Of a stretch of DNA of 33,248 nucleotides, positions 1-6,577 are shown piece after piece. Made by a program: the position numbers and the translations under genes. The DNA is from Akkermansia muciniphila. Lineage in GTDB: Bacteria; Verrucomicrobiota; Verrucomicrobiia; Verrucomicrobiales; Akkermansiaceae. The notes under the pieces were generated by a model. The model searched no databases. It was given only the letters and a program-made list of their open reading frames with translations, and was not told where the DNA came from. Where the stretch lies: assembly GCA_945860285.1 (NCBI GenBank), contig CAMAQB010000038.1, positions 1 through 33,248 of the forward strand. Reading direction: 5' to 3'. The first letter of the stretch is position 1. Every line of letters begins with the position of its first letter.

Positions 1-92
1 AGAGCCGTATCCTGCGCAAGATGCAAGAGCTTGCGAGACTGGCCGCCCAAACCAAGGAAAAACCTTGCAACAACAAAGAAATCCAGTTTTGA
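1..92 (+). CDS. 3' end of an unidentified gene (partial)
   Basis: The frame starting at base 3 is open from the window edge to a TGA at 90-92 and encodes 29 residues. They begin SRILRKMQELARLAAQTK and look like a charged amphipathic helix, as often found at protein C-termini. The two other forward frames are also open here but read as low-complexity translations of the adjacent 21-bp repeat. The stop codon lies inside the first repeat unit. No family can be assigned from so short a tail. It could also be a chance reading, but the alternating hydrophobic and charged pattern favours a real C-terminus. Confidence 0.4.
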   Translation, partial: SRILRKMQELARLAAQTKEKPCNNKEIQF

Positions 93-133
93 ACCGTCGC
101 TGTCTAGTTTTGAACCGTCGCTGTCTAGTTTTG
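85..133. repeat. 21-bp tandem direct repeat, 2.3 copies
   Basis: A 21-bp unit beginning AGTTTTGAACCGTCGC occurs exactly at 85-105 and 106-126, and its first seven bases recur at 127-133. It overlaps the stop codon of the upstream partial gene and lies about 135 bp before the pyc start. The unit contains an AACCGT core and has no strong dyad symmetry. The period equals the usual spacing in the array at 9559-9784, but the sequences cannot be convincingly aligned beyond AACCGT. Confidence 0.85.
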
Positions 134-268
134 TTCAGGCACCGACACAAATTAAATGCGTTTGCCCTGGGGCGAGAGAACGGCAACAGCAACACGGGCG
201 TTGCCTACCCTGCGGGGCGGCATTTTTCCATTTACCTCCGCCGCAATCCCCACTATGCATAGCCCGAC

Positions 269-3200
269 ATGCCGAAAACCCAGATACGCCCCATCAAGAA
301 AATCCTCGTGGCCAATCGTTCCGAAATCGCGATCCGGGTGATGCGCGCCGCCACCGAACTGGGCATCCGCACAGTGGCGATCTACGCTCACGAGGACCGA
401 TTTTGTCCGCATCGCTTCAAGGCGGATGAAGCCTATCAACTCAACAAGGACAAAGGACCGCTCGGGGCGTATCTCGACATCGAGGGCATCGTCGCCATCG
501 CGGTGGAAAAAGGTGTGGACGCGATTCATCCTGGTTACGGGTTTCTCTCGGAGAACCCCGATTTCGCACGCGCCTGTGAAAAAAACGGCATCATTTTCAT
601 CGGTCCGGATGCGGCGATTCTCGATCGCATGGGCGACAAAACCGCCGCGCGCACTGTCGCTGAAAAGCTGAATGTGCCGACCCTGCAAGGCACGGCGGAA
701 CCGGTGGAAGACCGCAAGGAATCGATGAAAGCGGCCCGCAAGATCGGCTTCCCGCTGATCATCAAAGCCGCATTCGGTGGCGGCGGTCGCGGCATGCGGG
801 TGGTGCGCGAGGAAAAAGACCTCGAAGCAATGCTCGACGAGGCCCAGAGTGAAGCGCAACGCGCATTTGGCAACGGTGCGGTGTTTCTTGAGAAATTCGT
901 CGGTCGCGCCAAACACATTGAAGTGCAGATTCTGGCCGACAAACATGGCAACGTGCTGCATCTCCACGAGCGCGACTGCTCGGTCCAGCGCCGGCACCAG
1001 AAGGTCATCGAGATGGCGCCCAGCTACGGCATCGACCCCACCATCATCGCGGGATTGTGCAACGCCTCACTGGCCATCGCCCGGGAGGTCAATTACACCC
1101 ATGCCGGAACCGTGGAATTTCTCGTCGATGTCGAATCCGGCGATTGGTATTTCATCGAAATGAACCCACGCATCCAGGTCGAGCACACCGTCACCGAGGA
1201 AATCACCTCGATCGATATCGTGCAGTCGCAGATCCAGATCGCGATGGGTCACAAACTGCACGACAAGGTGATGGACCTGCCCGCGCAGAACAAGGTCGAG
1301 AAATCCGGCTTTGCGATTCAATGCCGCATCACCACCGAGGATCCGGAAAGCAACTTCACGCCGGACTTTGGCAAGATCCTCACCTATCGCAGCGCCGGTG
1401 GTTTTGGCATCCGCCTCGACGGCGCACTCGGCACCCAGAACGCCGTGATCACACCCTACTACGACTCGATGCTGGTGAAGGTCACCGTGTTTGGCCGCAC
1501 CTATCCGATTGCGCTCGACCGCATGGATCGGGCGCTGCGCGAGTTCCGGATTCGCGGTGTCAAAACCAACATTCCCTTTCTTGAAAACGTCATCGCAGAT
1601 CCGGTCTTCCGCGCCGGCGATGCCACGACGCGGTTCATCGACACCAACCCGCAGCTTTTCACCTTCGCTTCCAAAAAAGACCGCGCCACCAAGCTGCTGA
1701 GTTATCTTTCCGACATCACCGTCAACGGCAATGCCAATGCCAAAGGCTACATGCCCGCCGGGATTCTCACGCCTGCCCCGCCGGTGCCCTACGACCATTT
1801 TTCCGCCCCTGCCGAGGGCACCAAACAATTGCTCGACAAACTGGGTCCCGAGAAATTCGCCGAATGGGTGACGCGACAAAAACGGTTGTTGTTGACCGAC
1901 ACCACGATGCGCGACGCCCATCAATCGCTTCTGGCCACGCGGGTGCGCAGTTACGACATGCTTGCCGTCGCCAATGCCGTGGCGCATCGCGCGCCGAATC
2001 TTTTCTCGCTGGAAATGTGGGGTGGTGCGACATTCGACACCGCCATGCGCTTTCTCAAGGAATGCTCATGGGAGCGACTGCGCCAACTGCGCGAGCGCAT
2101 TCCGAACATCCTCTTCCAGATGCTTTTCCGCGGTTCCAATGCCGTCGGTTACACCAACTACCCCGACAACGTGGTGCGCGGCTTCATCCGGCACGCCGCC
2201 AGCAACGGCATGGACATCTTCCGTATTTTCGACAGCCTCAACTACCTGCCGAACCTCACCGAGGCAATGGCCGCGGTGCGTGAGGAAACCAAATCGCTCT
2301 GCGAAGGCACGATTTGCTACACCGGCGACATCCTTGACCCGAAGCGCGACAAGTATGATCTAACATATTACGTCAAACTCGCCAAGGAGTTGGAGAAAAT
2401 GGGCGCGCACATGCTGTGCATCAAGGACATGGCCGGACTGTGCCGACCGCTCGCCGCGAAGAAACTGGTCAAGGCGTTGAAGGAAGAGATTGCTTTGCCG
2501 ATTCATTTCCACACCCACGACACATCCGGCATCAATGCGGGATCGATCCTCATGGCGGCGGAAGCCGGAGTTGACATCTGCGACGCGGCCCTCGCCAGCA
2601 TGAGCGGCTGCACCTCGCAACCGAACTTGAATTCCATCGTCGCGGCGTTGCAAAACAGCCCGCGCGACACCTGTCTCGATCTCGAAGCGCTCAATGAATT
2701 TTCCGACTACTGGGCTCATGTGCGCAGCTACTACAAACCCTTCGACACCGCCGAGCCGCACGGCACGGCCGAAGTCTATCTGCACGAAATGCCCGGCGGT
2801 CAATACACCAACCTCAAGGAGCAGGCCGAGAGCATGGGCATCGGACATCGTTGGTCGGAAATCGCCCGCATGTATGCCGAGGTGAATCTGCTCTTTGGCG
2901 ATATCGTGAAGGTCACTCCGTCGTCGAAAGTCGTCGGCGACATGTGCATGTTTCTCATTTCCCGGGGAGTCAAACCCGGCGATGCGCGGAGTTATTTGCA
3001 AAGCCTGCCCGCAGGCACGAACTTTCCGGAAAGTGTCATCGACATGCTGCAGGGCGGACTCGGTCAACCGATCGGTGGCTGGCCGAAAGACATTCAGAAA
3101 ATCATTCTCGGCAACAAAAAGCCCTTCACCAATCGACCTGGCGAACGCGCGGAAAAAGTGGATCTTGAAAAAACCCGCGGTGAGGTTGTCAAAATCACCG

Positions 3201-3748
3201 GCAGCAAAACCTGCAGCGACGATGATCTTTATTCCTGCCTGATGTATCCGCAGGTGTTCAAGGATTTCGTCAAATCGCGCAAGAACTTCAGCGATCTCTC
3301 CGTGCTGCCGACGCCGTGTTTTTTTTACGGGCTCAAGGACAAGGAGGAAGTCACGATCAGTCTCGAAGCGGGAAAAACCCTGTTCATCCGGCTGCACAAC
3401 ATCACCGAGGTCGATGGTGCCGGTCAGCGCACCGCCATCTTCGAACTCAACGGCTATCCCCGCCATCTGCAGGTCGATGACAAAAGCGCGGTCAAGGCCG
3501 TGACCTCGCGTCTGAAAGGCGATCCCGCCGATCTCTATCAGATCGCCGCACCCATGCCCGGCATGGTGGCGAGCATTGCGGTCAGTATCGGCCACAAGGT
3601 CAGCGAGGGCGATGCGCTGATGACATTGGAAGCCATGAAGATGTTCACCACCGTCACCGCACCTTGCGATGGCACGGTGCAGGAGATATTGGTCGAAGTG
3701 GGCAACACACTGGAGAGCAAGGATTTGATGATCAAACTGGTGAAATGA
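269..3748 (+). CDS. pyc: Pyruvate carboxylase
   Basis: Biotin enzyme that carboxylates pyruvate to oxaloacetate with ATP and bicarbonate, an anaplerotic step in the cytoplasm. The 1159 residues have the full single-chain length and domain order. The biotin carboxylase domain comes first (KKILVANRSEIAIRV near residue 11, ATP-grasp loop GGGGRGM at 170-176, EMNPRIQVEHT at 297-307). The carboxyltransferase domain follows (DTTMRDAHQS from Asp544, KDMAGL with the expected carbamylated Lys719, and HFHTHD at 746-751 supplying metal-ligand histidines). A C-terminal biotinyl domain carries EAMKM, with Lys1124 as the biotin attachment site. The ATG at 269 is chosen because the family begins just before the KILVANR strand; no clear Shine-Dalgarno sequence precedes it. 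The gene is intact. The next gene starts 4 bp after its stop, so the two are probably co-transcribed. Confidence 0.97.
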   Translation: MPKTQIRPIKKILVANRSEIAIRVMRAATELGIRTVAIYAHEDRFCPHRFKADEAYQLNKDKGPLGAYLDIEGIVAIAVEKGVDAIHPGYGFLSENPDFARACEKNGIIFIGPDAAILDRMGDKTAARTVAEKLNVPTLQGTAEPVEDRKESMKAARKIGFPLIIKAAFGGGGRGMRVVREEKDLEAMLDEAQSEAQRAFGNGAVFLEKFVGRAKHIEVQILADKHGNVLHLHERDCSVQRRHQKVIEMAPSYGIDPTIIAGLCNASLAIAREVNYTHAGTVEFLVDVESGDWYFIEMNPRIQVEHTVTEEITSIDIVQSQIQIAMGHKLHDKVMDLPAQNKVEKSGFAIQCRITTEDPESNFTPDFGKILTYRSAGGFGIRLDGALGTQNAVITPYYDSMLVKVTVFGRTYPIALDRMDRALREFRIRGVKTNIPFLENVIADPVFRAGDATTRFIDTNPQLFTFASKKDRATKLLSYLSDITVNGNANAKGYMPAGILTPAPPVPYDHFSAPAEGTKQLLDKLGPEKFAEWVTRQKRLLLTDTTMRDAHQSLLATRVRSYDMLAVANAVAHRAPNLFSLEMWGGATFDTAMRFLKECSWERLRQLRERIPNILFQMLFRGSNAVGYTNYPDNVVRGFIRHAASNGMDIFRIFDSLNYLPNLTEAMAAVREETKSLCEGTICYTGDILDPKRDKYDLTYYVKLAKELEKMGAHMLCIKDMAGLCRPLAAKKLVKALKEEIALPIHFHTHDTSGINAGSILMAAEAGVDICDAALASMSGCTSQPNLNSIVAALQNSPRDTCLDLEALNEFSDYWAHVRSYYKPFDTAEPHGTAEVYLHEMPGGQYTNLKEQAESMGIGHRWSEIARMYAEVNLLFGDIVKVTPSSKVVGDMCMFLISRGVKPGDARSYLQSLPAGTNFPESVIDMLQGGLGQPIGGWPKDIQKIILGNKKPFTNRPGERAEKVDLEKTRGEVVKITGSKTCSDDDLYSCLMYPQVFKDFVKSRKNFSDLSVLPTPCFFYGLKDKEEVTISLEAGKTLFIRLHNITEVDGAGQRTAIFELNGYPRHLQVDDKSAVKAVTSRLKGDPADLYQIAAPMPGMVASIAVSIGHKVSEGDALMTLEAMKMFTTVTAPCDGTVQEILVEVGNTLESKDLMIKLVK

Positions 3749-3752
3749 AACG

Positions 3753-4541
3753 ATGAAAAAAACACTCCAACTTCTGCTGCTACTCTGCGTGGCGGCGATC
3801 GCAACGGCCTATTGGCTGAAGAAAACAGCGACCCCGCCGACTCCGGTTTATCCTCCGCCCGCCATCGTCGAAACGCCTGCGCTTCCGCAACCGCCCGCAC
3901 CGCCGGCTTACGAACTCCGCACGGGTTCGCCCGACGGCATCGGCAAGTTTTACATGGGTCGCGAGATCGCCCACGTCATGGGGCATCCCGCATTGAGTTG
4001 GCTGGAAAGAAGCAACCGCGAGGATGAAGAGGCTCCCAGCAAGGCGATCGCCGCACTGGAACTGCGGCCCACGGATGTCATCGCCGATATCGGCGCAGGT
4101 TCGGGGTATTACTCGTTTCGCATGGCGGAGAAAGTCACCCAAGGCAAGGTCGTCGCCATCGACATCCAACAGGAAATGCTCGATTTCCTCAACAAGAAAT
4201 CCACCGAACTGGGGGTCGGCAATGTTCAGGCGCATCTCGGAGGGATCGACGACATCAAAATGCCCGCCGATTCGCTCGACGCGGCATTGATGGTCGATGC
4301 CTATCACGAATTTTCCCATCCTGCGGAAATGCTGGCATCGTTGCACAAGGCGCTCAAAAAGAACGGCCGGATTTATCTATTGGAATTCCGGGCGGAGGAT
4401 CCCCGGGTGCCGATCAAACCGCTGCACAAAATGACCGAAGAACAGGCGCGCAAGGAATTTGATGCCGCAGGATTCGTTCTTTCCTCCAACAAACGCCACC
4501 TGCCATGGCAGCATTTCATTGTGTTTGTCAAAAAGCCCTGA
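3753..4541 (+). CDS. Membrane-anchored class I SAM-dependent methyltransferase
   Basis: Predicted S-adenosylmethionine-dependent methyltransferase of 262 residues with unknown substrate. An N-terminal hydrophobic segment (about residues 4-20) acts as a signal anchor or signal peptide. A proline-rich linker (about 26-50) follows, then a conserved block GREIAHVMGHPALSWLER. The Rossmann-like methyltransferase fold starts with motif I DIGAGSG at 112-118 and continues with an acidic strand end (VVAIDIQ) and a post-motif DAYHEFSHP. The start lies 4 bp after pyc, indicating an operon, though no functional link to pyruvate carboxylation is evident. The odd point is the membrane anchor: standard topology would place the domain outside the cytoplasm, away from SAM. 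It may instead stay cytoplasmic. Similar anchored methyltransferases occur in Planctomycetes and Verrucomicrobia, in my recollection. Confidence 0.85.
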   Translation: MKKTLQLLLLLCVAAIATAYWLKKTATPPTPVYPPPAIVETPALPQPPAPPAYELRTGSPDGIGKFYMGREIAHVMGHPALSWLERSNREDEEAPSKAIAALELRPTDVIADIGAGSGYYSFRMAEKVTQGKVVAIDIQQEMLDFLNKKSTELGVGNVQAHLGGIDDIKMPADSLDAALMVDAYHEFSHPAEMLASLHKALKKNGRIYLLEFRAEDPRVPIKPLHKMTEEQARKEFDAAGFVLSSNKRHLPWQHFIVFVKKP

Positions 4542-4621
4542 TCGCTTTCCGTGAGAGCAGGCTCTCGTCCCCAAGGCCGGAGGAAAACTGCGGTGTATCG
4601 GTGAGGCGGATCTGACTCAAA

Positions 4622-4765
4622 TCAATTCCCGTTCACTCGGAAGAACGCCGCATCATCCGGCGCGGTATAGGGATGGAAGCTGAAATGGCTCAGATCCTTG
4701 GATTTCTCCAGACCGAGGGTGAGCTTGAATTGCCCGGTCGCCGGGTTGATGTCTGTGCGCCCGCT
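4622..4765 (-). pseudogene. C-terminal fragment of an exported-protein gene
   Basis: On the minus strand an open frame ends at TGA 4624-4622. Its last residues read DINPATGQFKLTLGLEKS, then KDLSHFSFHPYTAPDDAA, then FFRVNGN. This matches the style of the C-terminal tail found on many exported Verrucomicrobia proteins, in which a 'LETSTDL..F' strand pair ends in 'AAFFR(V/L)'. No start codon or upstream domain remains: the reading frame runs into the VapC-like remnant on the opposite strand near 4766. I interpret it as the surviving end of a deleted gene. The longer minus-strand ORF in another frame over 4653-5147 has no recognisable features. Confidence 0.45.
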
Positions 4766-4785
4766 TGGAGATGGCCGGATTTTTG

Positions 4786-4914
4786 ATGCCTACGCTAGAC
4801 TCACAAATTACAGCCATCTGCCTACTGCGGGGAGCAGAAATCGCCAACCGCAATGCCGCTGACATCGCCGGACTCGAAATCCCCACCACCAGCGACTTGC
4901 CTTCGCCCGCATGA
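4786..4914 (+). pseudogene. VapC-like PIN-domain C-terminal remnant
   Basis: The frame ending at TGA 4912-4914 encodes MPTLDSQITAICLLRGA, then EIANRNAADIAGLEIPTT and a short end. This resembles the last third of VapC toxins (PIN-domain ribonucleases), where '(M/L)PxxDxxIAAxAL..G..ATRN..DF.G' carries the third conserved Asp and the RN-D motif. The N-terminal two thirds, with the first catalytic Asp, are absent: a stop lies at 4747-4749 in this frame. It therefore cannot encode an active toxin. Its stop overlaps the start of the next ORF (ATGA at 4911-4914). The assignment rests on this short motif alone. Confidence 0.5.
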
Positions 4915-5159
4915 TGTGCCATGGTTTTGCCGCTATGGTCTCCGCAACGAATGATCTTGATCAAACACCCGCGCCTCCCGAATTGATCGCGAAGGCGGAG
5001 GCTCTGGTGCGCGAGTATGACGTCCAGTGCTTCTGGTTCTGGCATCCTGATGCTAGAGTCAGCCGCTTGGGAGATGTGCGTCTGGTCGTCGAGCATCTGC
5101 GCGAATATGGAAATTGGCGTGCTTGGCGTGCCGCCCAAGAACTGCAACGATGCCTTTAA
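4911..5159 (+). CDS. Small protein, probable partner of the AbiEii-like protein
   Basis: An 82-residue protein with no named domain that I recognise. Its conserved-looking core is CFWFWHPDARV followed by DVRLVVEHLREYG and AWRAAQELQRCL near the C-terminus. This aromatic plus helical arrangement is what I recall for small ORFs placed directly before AbiEii-like nucleotidyltransferase genes. Its end overlaps the start of the next gene by 10 bp (5150-5159), implying translational coupling. An antitoxin role is inferred from size, order and coupling only. The start is uncertain: ATG at 4911 or the adjacent ATG at 4914 are equally possible, and the first 20 residues look unconserved. Confidence 0.65.
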   Translation: MMCHGFAAMVSATNDLDQTPAPPELIAKAEALVREYDVQCFWFWHPDARVSRLGDVRLVVEHLREYGNWRAWRAAQELQRCL

Positions 5160-5968
5160 CGCAATTCCAGACCGAAGTCCTCGCCGTCATCGTCGGCAAC
5201 CGCTCCGAGGAAAGCCACTTCGCCGGGGGACTCGTTCTCAACGCGAGCGAGGAATCCGCAAGATTCTCCAACGACTTCGACATGTTCCACGATGCGATTG
5301 CGGATCTGGACCAGCACAGCTTGCGCGATGTCGCCGCTTTGGAAGCCGCCGGTTACGAGGTCGCGAAAGTCCTGAAATACGGCGATTGGTCAAAACCGGA
5401 GTCTTTCCGAAAAGCGCTGGTCCGACGGAACGGGGAAAAAGTCGAATTGGACTGGGCACACGACTCAGCTTTCCGCTTTTTCCCCATCGTCCCCGACTCA
5501 CAACTTGGCTGGCGGCTCCACTTGTTCGACATGGCCGTCAACAAAGCCCTCGCTCTCTGCTCACGCACCGAGACCCGCGACTACATCGATATCCTGGAAC
5601 TCTCCCGGATTTATCCGCTCGAGGCCATCGTCTGGGCTGCCTGCGGCAAGGACGAGGGGTACAGCCCGCTGTTCCTGCTCAAGATGATGAAGCGCTTCGC
5701 TAAAATCGATCCGCTGGAAATGGACAAAATCAAAGCCAGGACGCTCAATCCCATCGAGATGAAAATGGAATGGATCACCATCTCCGACAAGGCCGAGGAG
5801 GAAATCATCAAACTCGCCGACACGCAGATCGACATGCCCATCGGCATCGCCTTCGTGAATGAAAAGGGAGTACCCGGCTGGATCGGCGACAATCCGGATT
5901 TACAAATCCACTATGGCAGCCTGCGCGGTTGCTGGCCGACAATCAGTGCGGTGAAGGATGCACCGTAG
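5150..5968 (+). CDS. AbiEii/AbiGii-like nucleotidyltransferase (putative toxin)
   Basis: Predicted nucleotidyltransferase-fold protein of 272 residues. The GG motif (AGGLVLNASEESARFS, residues 25-40) is followed by the acidic pair Asp42-x-Asp44 in NDFDMFHD. Downstream come VELDWAHDSAFRFFP and DMAVNKALALCSRTETRD, the latter resembling the 'DLAxNKxLAL..R.E.RDF.DL' block of the AbiEii/AbiGii toxin family. Family members act as nucleotidyltransferase toxins in type IV toxin-antitoxin or abortive-infection modules; whether this one is toxic cannot be seen. The ATG at 5150 is chosen over 5114 because the upstream ORF ends at 5159 and residues 1-12 of the longer form look like frame-shadow. It appears intact, unlike the VapC remnants on both sides. 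Confidence 0.82.
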   Translation: MPLTQFQTEVLAVIVGNRSEESHFAGGLVLNASEESARFSNDFDMFHDAIADLDQHSLRDVAALEAAGYEVAKVLKYGDWSKPESFRKALVRRNGEKVELDWAHDSAFRFFPIVPDSQLGWRLHLFDMAVNKALALCSRTETRDYIDILELSRIYPLEAIVWAACGKDEGYSPLFLLKMMKRFAKIDPLEMDKIKARTLNPIEMKMEWITISDKAEEEIIKLADTQIDMPIGIAFVNEKGVPGWIGDNPDLQIHYGSLRGCWPTISAVKDAP

Positions 5969-6004
5969 CGAGATTCCTCAATCTCAATTCCAAACACCGG
6001 ATCA

Positions 6005-6085
6005 TCAATCTCGAAACGCCTCCTCCAGTTGCGTGCTGATGGAATACAGCAGCACGTTGGTATCAACGAAGCGCATGGCGGTCAT
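6005..6085 (-). pseudogene. Truncated vapC (N-terminal 26 codons only)
   Basis: Directly after and overlapping the VapB-like gene, a minus-strand frame begins MTAMRFVDTNVLLYSIST and stops at TGA 6007-6005 after 26 codons. RFVDTNVLLY is the hallmark first strand of VapC PIN-domain toxins and contains the first catalytic Asp. About 100 residues of the usual toxin are missing, and I could not find the missing C-terminal part immediately downstream on this strand. It is therefore almost certainly inactive. The overlap with the antitoxin gene (23 bp from 6085, or 14 bp from the internal Met at 6076) preserves the normal vapBC arrangement. Confidence 0.75.
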
Positions 6086-6317
6086 GGAGTTCGTCCCGTG
6101 TCAGGCGATCGCTGGCGGAGAAGCTCCTCCCTTGCTGCCGCAAGTTTTCCCGCAGCGATTGTTCTTCTCTCGCCAGACGGTCGAACTCGCCTTCGTCCTC
6201 GGGGCTTTTGCGCCGCGCCATCGACAACATAGCTCTGACCGCCAGTTCGAACTGCCGCGCGGACTCAGGATCTAAAGCGGGCAGAGTCCGTTCAATCTCC
6301 AAGGTAAGGACATTCAT
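6063..6317 (-). CDS. VapB-like antitoxin, orphaned
   Basis: An 84-residue minus-strand protein starting MNVLTLEIERTLPALDPES. It has a short strand followed by helices and a charged C-terminal half (EEQSLRENLRQQGRSFS), the size and composition of VapB-class antitoxins. The N-terminal strand could form a ribbon-helix-helix or AbrB-type DNA-binding element, but I cannot decide which. The main evidence is position: its stop overlaps the start of a clear VapC N-terminus on the same strand. The toxin is truncated, so this gene would be left without a cognate target. The start at 6317 is the first ATG; there is no obvious ribosome-binding site. Confidence 0.65.
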   Translation of the reverse strand: MNVLTLEIERTLPALDPESARQFELAVRAMLSMARRKSPEDEGEFDRLAREEQSLRENLRQQGRSFSASDRLTRDELHDRHALR

Positions 6318-6514
6318 CGGGACAATTTAACCAAATCCGGTGCTGAGGCAATCCTGAATACGGCTTCTTCAAATCAACAATCCAAAATCAACAATCATCA
6401 ATTCATCCCCCTCGCGCCTACTGCGCCCTCAACTGACAAACACTCCGAAATCTTTTCTGGCTCTATTTGGAGATTCTGACCCGTGGCGTTCCTCGTTTCC
6501 TTCGCGACACAAAT
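6318..6514. other. Intergenic region with a 14-bp period direct repeat
   Basis: No gene is apparent. The only structure is AAATCAACAATCCA repeated twice in tandem: its 12-bp core AAATCAACAATC is exact at 6371-6382 and 6385-6396, followed by a degenerate ATCAATTCATC. The region would hold the promoter of the vapB-like gene on its left side, but no convincing -35/-10 pair was found. Confidence 0.6.
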
Positions 6515-6547
6515 AAGCCGGGCGGGAAATGGAGTCCCGTCCGGCTT
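6515..6547 (-). terminator. Rho-independent terminator
   Basis: Complementary arms at 6515-6527 (AAGCCGGGCGGGA) and 6535-6547 (TCCCGTCCGGCTT) pair over 13 bp with one G-T-type mismatch around a 7-base loop. Read on the minus strand the hairpin is followed by TTATTTG. It lies about 30 bp beyond the stop of the glycine-rich protein gene, so it most likely ends the three-gene minus-strand unit from 9466. The A/T flanks on both sides could let it act weakly in both directions. Confidence 0.75.
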
Positions 6548-6577
6548 TAGTGGGTTGGTTGGATAAACTGCGGACGC

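Noticed and set aside
152-997. 281-residue minus-strand ORF over the pyc start
   Set aside because: Antisense to the conserved biotin carboxylase domain, His/Arg/Phe-rich and without a recognisable motif.
2360-3595. 411-residue minus-strand ORF inside pyc
   Set aside because: It is the antisense of a conserved pyc region; its composition and lack of any domain mark it as a shadow ORF of GC-rich coding DNA.
4553-4566. Hairpin after the methyltransferase as a terminator
   Set aside because: GAGAGC-AG-GCTCTC has a minimal loop and no following T-run, so a terminator call is not supported.
4653-5147. 164-residue minus-strand ORF
   Set aside because: It is antisense to the small gene at 4911-5159, and other frames carry the recognisable VapC and exported-protein remnants.
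5958-6275. 105-residue plus-strand ORF
   Set aside because: It opposes the VapB-like and truncated VapC frames, whose RFVDTNVLLY motif is far more convincing.
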